A stretch of 25,051 bases of DNA from an uncultured Oscillibacter sp. (GTDB lineage: Bacteria > Bacillota_A > Clostridia > Oscillospirales > Oscillospiraceae), in NCBI GenBank assembly GCA_951800675.1, contig CATOKC010000041.1, positions 1 through 25,051 on the forward strand, in the 5' to 3' direction. Below are positions 22,420-25,051 of this stretch, piece after piece. The notes under the pieces are model-generated. The model searched no databases and was not told the origin of the DNA. It saw only the letters and a program-made list of their open reading frames with translations. Position numbers and translations under genes: made by a program. Numbering within the stretch: the stretch's first letter is position 1; each line of letters begins with the position of its first letter.

Positions 22420-23547
22420 TCAGAGATCCTTGTTAGTCATATCCCGGCTGACTAGGGCCGCATAATACTGCTCGCAGGTGACCGGGGCGTTGTACAGCGC
22501 CGCCAAGGTGTAAGCCTTGATATTTCCGATGGCAGTTGTGGCATGGCAGAGACAATCCCGGACATACTCCACGTGTTTCCGCTCCAGCTTCAGGAAGCGG
22601 GAACGGACCAGGGCCGTCGGGATATCCTGCCCGCAAATACGGACCGTTTCCTTCGCGGAGCACGCAGCTTCCGTCATCAGTTCCACGTAGCCGCAAAAAA
22701 TGTCGGCATCACAGGGATGATCCCAGATCAGTCCCTCGTAGTCAATGTTCTCCCGGATTTCTTCCCGGACCCATCGCACCTCATCCATCAGATTCCGACC
22801 CTTGGGGGCCCCGCCGCAAACCAGCGAAGTACGCGCAAGGGGTACGCCGCATCCGTAGGGCAGCAAAGCTGCCAACGTCTGCGCAACGTTTGCGGTGGGG
22901 AGAGCCGGAGCAGCGCAGCGAGTGAGCTTTGCCGCTTGCGGCGAAGCGAGGGATGCGGAGCTTGTGACGGCGAGGGGCTGGGGGAGGATATGATTGGTTT
23001 CAATCAGCTCCGGCTCTTTCTCCTCAGTCTCATTAGGCGCTTGATCCGGGCAATCCAGACTGCCTTCTGCGGGCACTCTGGACTGCCTGGTCCGGGCGGC
23101 CTTGACTGCCCGCTCCGGGGCAGAAAAAAGAGCCTTATCATGAGTGTTCTCTGTCTGAACAGTCTCTGCGGCCTCATTCACAGAGTTTTCCTCGGGGACG
23201 GTTTTACAACTGGAAAAATTCTTGACATAGATCATGGCGGGCTTCCCCAGGCCCTGGCGCTTGCGCTCGATCAGGCCGAAGCGTTCCAGCTCCCGCATGA
23301 ACGCGGTGGCGCGGTTATGCCCGCAACGGAGGAATTTCTGCACATCCTTCTGGACGAAATAAATGAACACCCGGCCCAGATTGTCCACCCAGCCGTTCTT
23401 GGCGGACAGCCCTACCCGGTCCAGCATCATGCCATAAAGCGTCACGGCCTCTAGAGAGATGTCACCGTCAAAAAGGTCCTTGGGGACACGGTAAAAGCGG
23501 AACTGGCTGGTTTCATTTCCGTAAAAGTAATCCAGATTGAACTGCAT
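22420..23547 (-). CDS. Replication initiator protein A (RepA_N domain) of a conjugative element
   Basis: The 375-aa protein begins with the RepA_N winged-helix region (about 5-105: FYRVPKDLFDGDISLEAVTL, YGMMLDRVGLS, CGHNRATAFMRELERFGLIE). After a long linker comes a C-terminal domain (about 255-375; LMDEVRWVREEIRENIDYEG, ending near AYTLAALYNAP) that is common in Tn1549-like elements. The family opens origins and allows element replication during transfer. The ATG at 23547 has GGAGG 7 bases upstream; the longer open frame crosses a terminator. An alanine- and leucine-rich linker insert of about 65 aa (about 187-252) coincides with repeat DNA at 22830-22885 and a hairpin at 22927-22948. Confidence 0.88.
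   Translation of the reverse strand: MQFNLDYFYGNETSQFRFYRVPKDLFDGDISLEAVTLYGMMLDRVGLSAKNGWVDNLGRVFIYFVQKDVQKFLRCGHNRATAFMRELERFGLIERKRQGLGKPAMIYVKNFSSCKTVPEENSVNEAAETVQTENTHDKALFSAPERAVKAARTRQSRVPAEGSLDCPDQAPNETEEKEPELIETNHILPQPLAVTSSASLASPQAAKLTRCAAPALPTANVAQTLAALLPYGCGVPLARTSLVCGGAPKGRNLMDEVRWVREEIRENIDYEGLIWDHPCDADIFCGYVELMTEAACSAKETVRICGQDIPTALVRSRFLKLERKHVEYVRDCLCHATTAIGNIKAYTLAALYNAPVTCEQYYAALVSRDMTNKDL
22830..22885 (+). repeat. 56-bp element repeat, copy A (inside repA)
   Basis: It matches the reverse complement of 24856-24911 at 50 of 56 positions. It contains a hairpin GGCAGC-AAA-GCTGCC at 22859-22873 and lies in frame in the repA linker. Confidence 0.85.
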
Positions 23548-23573
23548 AACATTACCTCCAGAATGTAAAAAGA

Positions 23574-23599
23574 GCCCCAGCGACGGTTGTCGCTGGGGC
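23574..23599 (-). terminator. Intrinsic terminator between the hydrolase gene and repA
   Basis: GCCCCAGCGAC (23574-23584) and GTCGCTGGGGC (23589-23599) form a perfect 11-bp stem with a 4-base loop. The minus strand continues with TCTTTTT. It lies downstream of the hydrolase stop and only about 14 bases before the repA ribosome site. Confidence 0.88.
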
Positions 23600-23609
23600 C
23601 TGGTTGTTT

Positions 23610-25051
23610 TTATGACATGTAGTAATTTGGTCTTGCAATGGTTGTAAAACCGCTTTTTCCGGTCACCACCACGTTGTTGGCTCCGCTGGTACAATGTATG
23701 ATTTGGACATTTCCGTCACTGTCAAAGCCGCAGACGATGCCCACATGGGTGTCCTCCGGATAAAAGACCAGATCGCCGGGGATTGCCTCAGCCCAGGTGA
23801 TGGGTGTGCAGTAGGTGTGCTGCATGTGCGCCCCGCCGCCATGGCCTATGACGTAGGTGCCGCCGGACATATTATAGAAAACCCAATCAACGAACCCGGA
23901 GCAGTCCAGCCCGTAAGGCCGCACGGTTCCAGTGCTAGGGCTTCCAGCGGCCCAGACCTCCTTGGGCGTTCCCCAGCGAGAATCCCAGCCCAAAACGAGG
24001 CTTTTCCCGCCCCAAAAGTAATTGACCTTTCCGAGAAGCTGATAGGCTGTCAAAATAACCTGCCGCCGTTCTTCGCTGAGATCTTCCGGCAGTTGGTTCA
24101 AAATTTTCTGCACCTGTTCAACGGAGAGCATGAGGTCCTGGCTGCTGCCGATCAGGTTCTGGAACAGTTCCCCGTACTCCGGCTTCAGCAGTTCCTCCAG
24201 CAGCGCTTTCTGCTCATCGGTGAAGCCATATTCCACCGCCATCTCCTGGGGCGTTTTTACGATGGCAGAGATATGGAGAATAATTTCCGTGTCATCTTCC
24301 CCTTTTGGAACCGTCTCCGTGAAGCTGGTGATCTGATTCATGTCCCAGAAAACCTCCCGCAGGAGAGACAGGTTTTCCGCCGTCAGCCCGTCCAGACCGT
24401 TGGGAGAGCCACCGTCCGCCGAAGCCCGCACAGCGTAGACTGCCAGGACGTTACTCCAGTTGTCCAGAACAGCGGCGACAGCGTCGTTGTCCAGGTCGAG
24501 GACATCGTGGGGCGTACCTTCCTTGATCTGCTCGATCCGGGCAGTAAACTCTCCGTTGAGTTGAACCACCGCCTGGGGGATACCGCTGCCCTCTCCCTCC
24601 GCATTGGCGAAAAAAAGACCAAATGGCGAGGCAATCAGAAGGCCCACCATGCACAGCACCAGCACAGCCGCCACCACGGCCCAGCCTCCAGCGGCGATAG
24701 CCGCCACCAGCTCCTGAGCCGCCGCAATGGCCGCTTTAATGGCTGCCACACTTCCTTTCGCTGTCTCCTTAGCGGCAGCTGTCCCAGCCTTTGCTGTGGC
24801 ACGGGCGGCCTTCACGGTCCTCTGTGGGGCCTTTGCTGCGGCTTGGGCGGTTTTCTGCGCAGCCGTTGGCGGCTTTGCCGCCTTACGGATGCGGCGTGCC
24901 CCTTGCGGGTAGTGTGCGCCCACTCTATCGCACTGGGATGGTCCGTCAAACCCACCCGTAGGGGCCGATGTCCTCACCGGCCCCTCCCCCGACGCCTGCC
25001 ATGCCCTGTCCCCCCTGTAGGGCGCGACGACCCCGGCGCGCCGTCCCCCGC
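23610..25051 (-). CDS. NlpC/P60 cell-wall hydrolase of a conjugative element (CD1108-like); 5' end beyond the window
   Basis: The C-terminal NlpC/P60 peptidase has the catalytic Cys in YGLDCSGFVDWVF, His in EDTHVGIVCG and a third polar residue in IIHC; it cleaves peptidoglycan stem peptides. Preceding it are a lysine/alanine-rich cytoplasmic segment, one membrane segment (GGWAVVAAVLVLCMVGLL) and an extracellular stalk of about 200 aa. This matches the hydrolase that opens the wall for conjugation in Tn1549-like elements. A GTG at 24977 could be a start, but it has no ribosome site and the frame stays open to base 25051. The true start therefore probably lies outside. The in-window N-terminus is partly built from repeat DNA. 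Confidence 0.88.
   Translation of the reverse strand, partial: GGRRAGVVAPYRGDRAWQASGEGPVRTSAPTGGFDGPSQCDRVGAHYPQGARRIRKAAKPPTAAQKTAQAAAKAPQRTVKAARATAKAGTAAAKETAKGSVAAIKAAIAAAQELVAAIAAGGWAVVAAVLVLCMVGLLIASPFGLFFANAEGEGSGIPQAVVQLNGEFTARIEQIKEGTPHDVLDLDNDAVAAVLDNWSNVLAVYAVRASADGGSPNGLDGLTAENLSLLREVFWDMNQITSFTETVPKGEDDTEIILHISAIVKTPQEMAVEYGFTDEQKALLEELLKPEYGELFQNLIGSSQDLMLSVEQVQKILNQLPEDLSEERRQVILTAYQLLGKVNYFWGGKSLVLGWDSRWGTPKEVWAAGSPSTGTVRPYGLDCSGFVDWVFYNMSGGTYVIGHGGGAHMQHTYCTPITWAEAIPGDLVFYPEDTHVGIVCGFDSDGNVQIIHCTSGANNVVVTGKSGFTTIARPNYYMS
24856..24911 (-). repeat. 56-bp element repeat, copy B (inside the hydrolase gene)
   Basis: It is the inverted partner of 22830-22885 (50 of 56 identical). 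It carries the hairpin GGCGGC-AAA-GCCGCC (24868-24882 as read on the minus strand). In the hydrolase frame it encodes residues around QGARRIRKAAKPPTAA. Confidence 0.85.
24958..25043. repeat. Two REP-like hairpins in tandem
   Basis: Both units begin GTAGGG. Unit one has AGGGGCCG (24960-24967) pairing with CGGCCCCT (24978-24985). Unit two has GGCGCG (25021-25026) pairing with CGCGCC (25037-25042). They resemble the small palindromic repeats scattered through Oscillospiraceae genomes and lie inside the open hydrolase frame. Confidence 0.5.

Larger units (their letters stand above)
22420..25051. mobile_element. Replication/conjugation module of an integrative conjugative element
   Basis: A RepA_N initiator and a CD1108-like NlpC/P60 hydrolase lie in the same orientation, as in Tn1549-like elements, together with element-type repeats. 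Further transfer genes are expected to the right of the window. Confidence 0.65.

Noticed and set aside
22543..23454. 303-codon plus-strand frame opposite repA
   Set aside because: Shadow of the repA gene; the RepA_N and C-terminal domains are clear on the minus strand.
22830..24911. CRISPR-like repeats
   Set aside because: Only two copies, in opposite orientation and 2 kb apart, with no spacers; no cas genes in the window.

Overview
The window reads as gut-type anaerobic Firmicutes DNA, most likely Oscillospiraceae (Flavonifractor/Oscillibacter-like). The reasons are GC-rich genes with strong GGAGG-type ribosome sites, ferredoxin-linked 2-oxoacid oxidation, a butyryl-CoA:acetate-type CoA transferase, a clostridial-type proline racemase, and Tn1549/CD1108-style conjugative-element genes. 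The taxonomic call is an inference from gene content. Almost every gene lies on the minus strand; the exceptions are two regulators and an IS110 remnant.

Left part (1-7470) is mobile-element DNA. Read in the direction of transcription it has a DinG-like helicase, a 48-aa SHOCT-like protein and three tandem large serine recombinases. The middle recombinase lacks the catalytic domain and the third runs off the left edge. Upstream of the helicase are a decayed IS110 transposase fragment with an A7 frameshift, a GC-rich non-coding block of stem-loops, two divergent XRE regulators, a cysteine-rich KTR protein and an unrecognised 97-aa protein.

Central part (7578-19762) is a catabolic island, all on the minus strand, with a divergent GntR/UTRA regulator (20221-20928) at its head. 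From the promoter it encodes a radical SAM protein, an SDR oxidoreductase, an EamA permease, a second radical SAM paralogue, a sodium:solute symporter, a proline-racemase-family enzyme, a Gate-domain membrane protein, a RidA-family deaminase, a P-loop ATPase, a four-subunit 2-oxoacid:ferredoxin oxidoreductase and a CoA transferase. The inferred logic is uptake of an amino or imino acid, racemisation, imine hydrolysis, oxidation of the 2-oxo acid to acyl-CoA with reduced ferredoxin, and CoA transfer for energy conservation. The substrate and the role of the twin radical SAM proteins are open.

Right part: a split threonine/serine exporter pair (20989-22274) is followed by conjugative-element genes, a RepA_N replication initiator (22420-23547) and an NlpC/P60 cell-wall hydrolase that continues past the right edge. 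Because element genes lie on both sides in the same orientation, the island is plausibly cargo of one integrative conjugative element, but this window shows neither element end.

The most unusual observations are the duplicated radical SAM pair in the racemase/VOR locus, the stem-loop block at 5325-5675, a 15-bp inverted repeat that hides the ribosome site of an XRE regulator, and a 56-bp repeat with a covarying hairpin found in opposite orientations inside two element genes.
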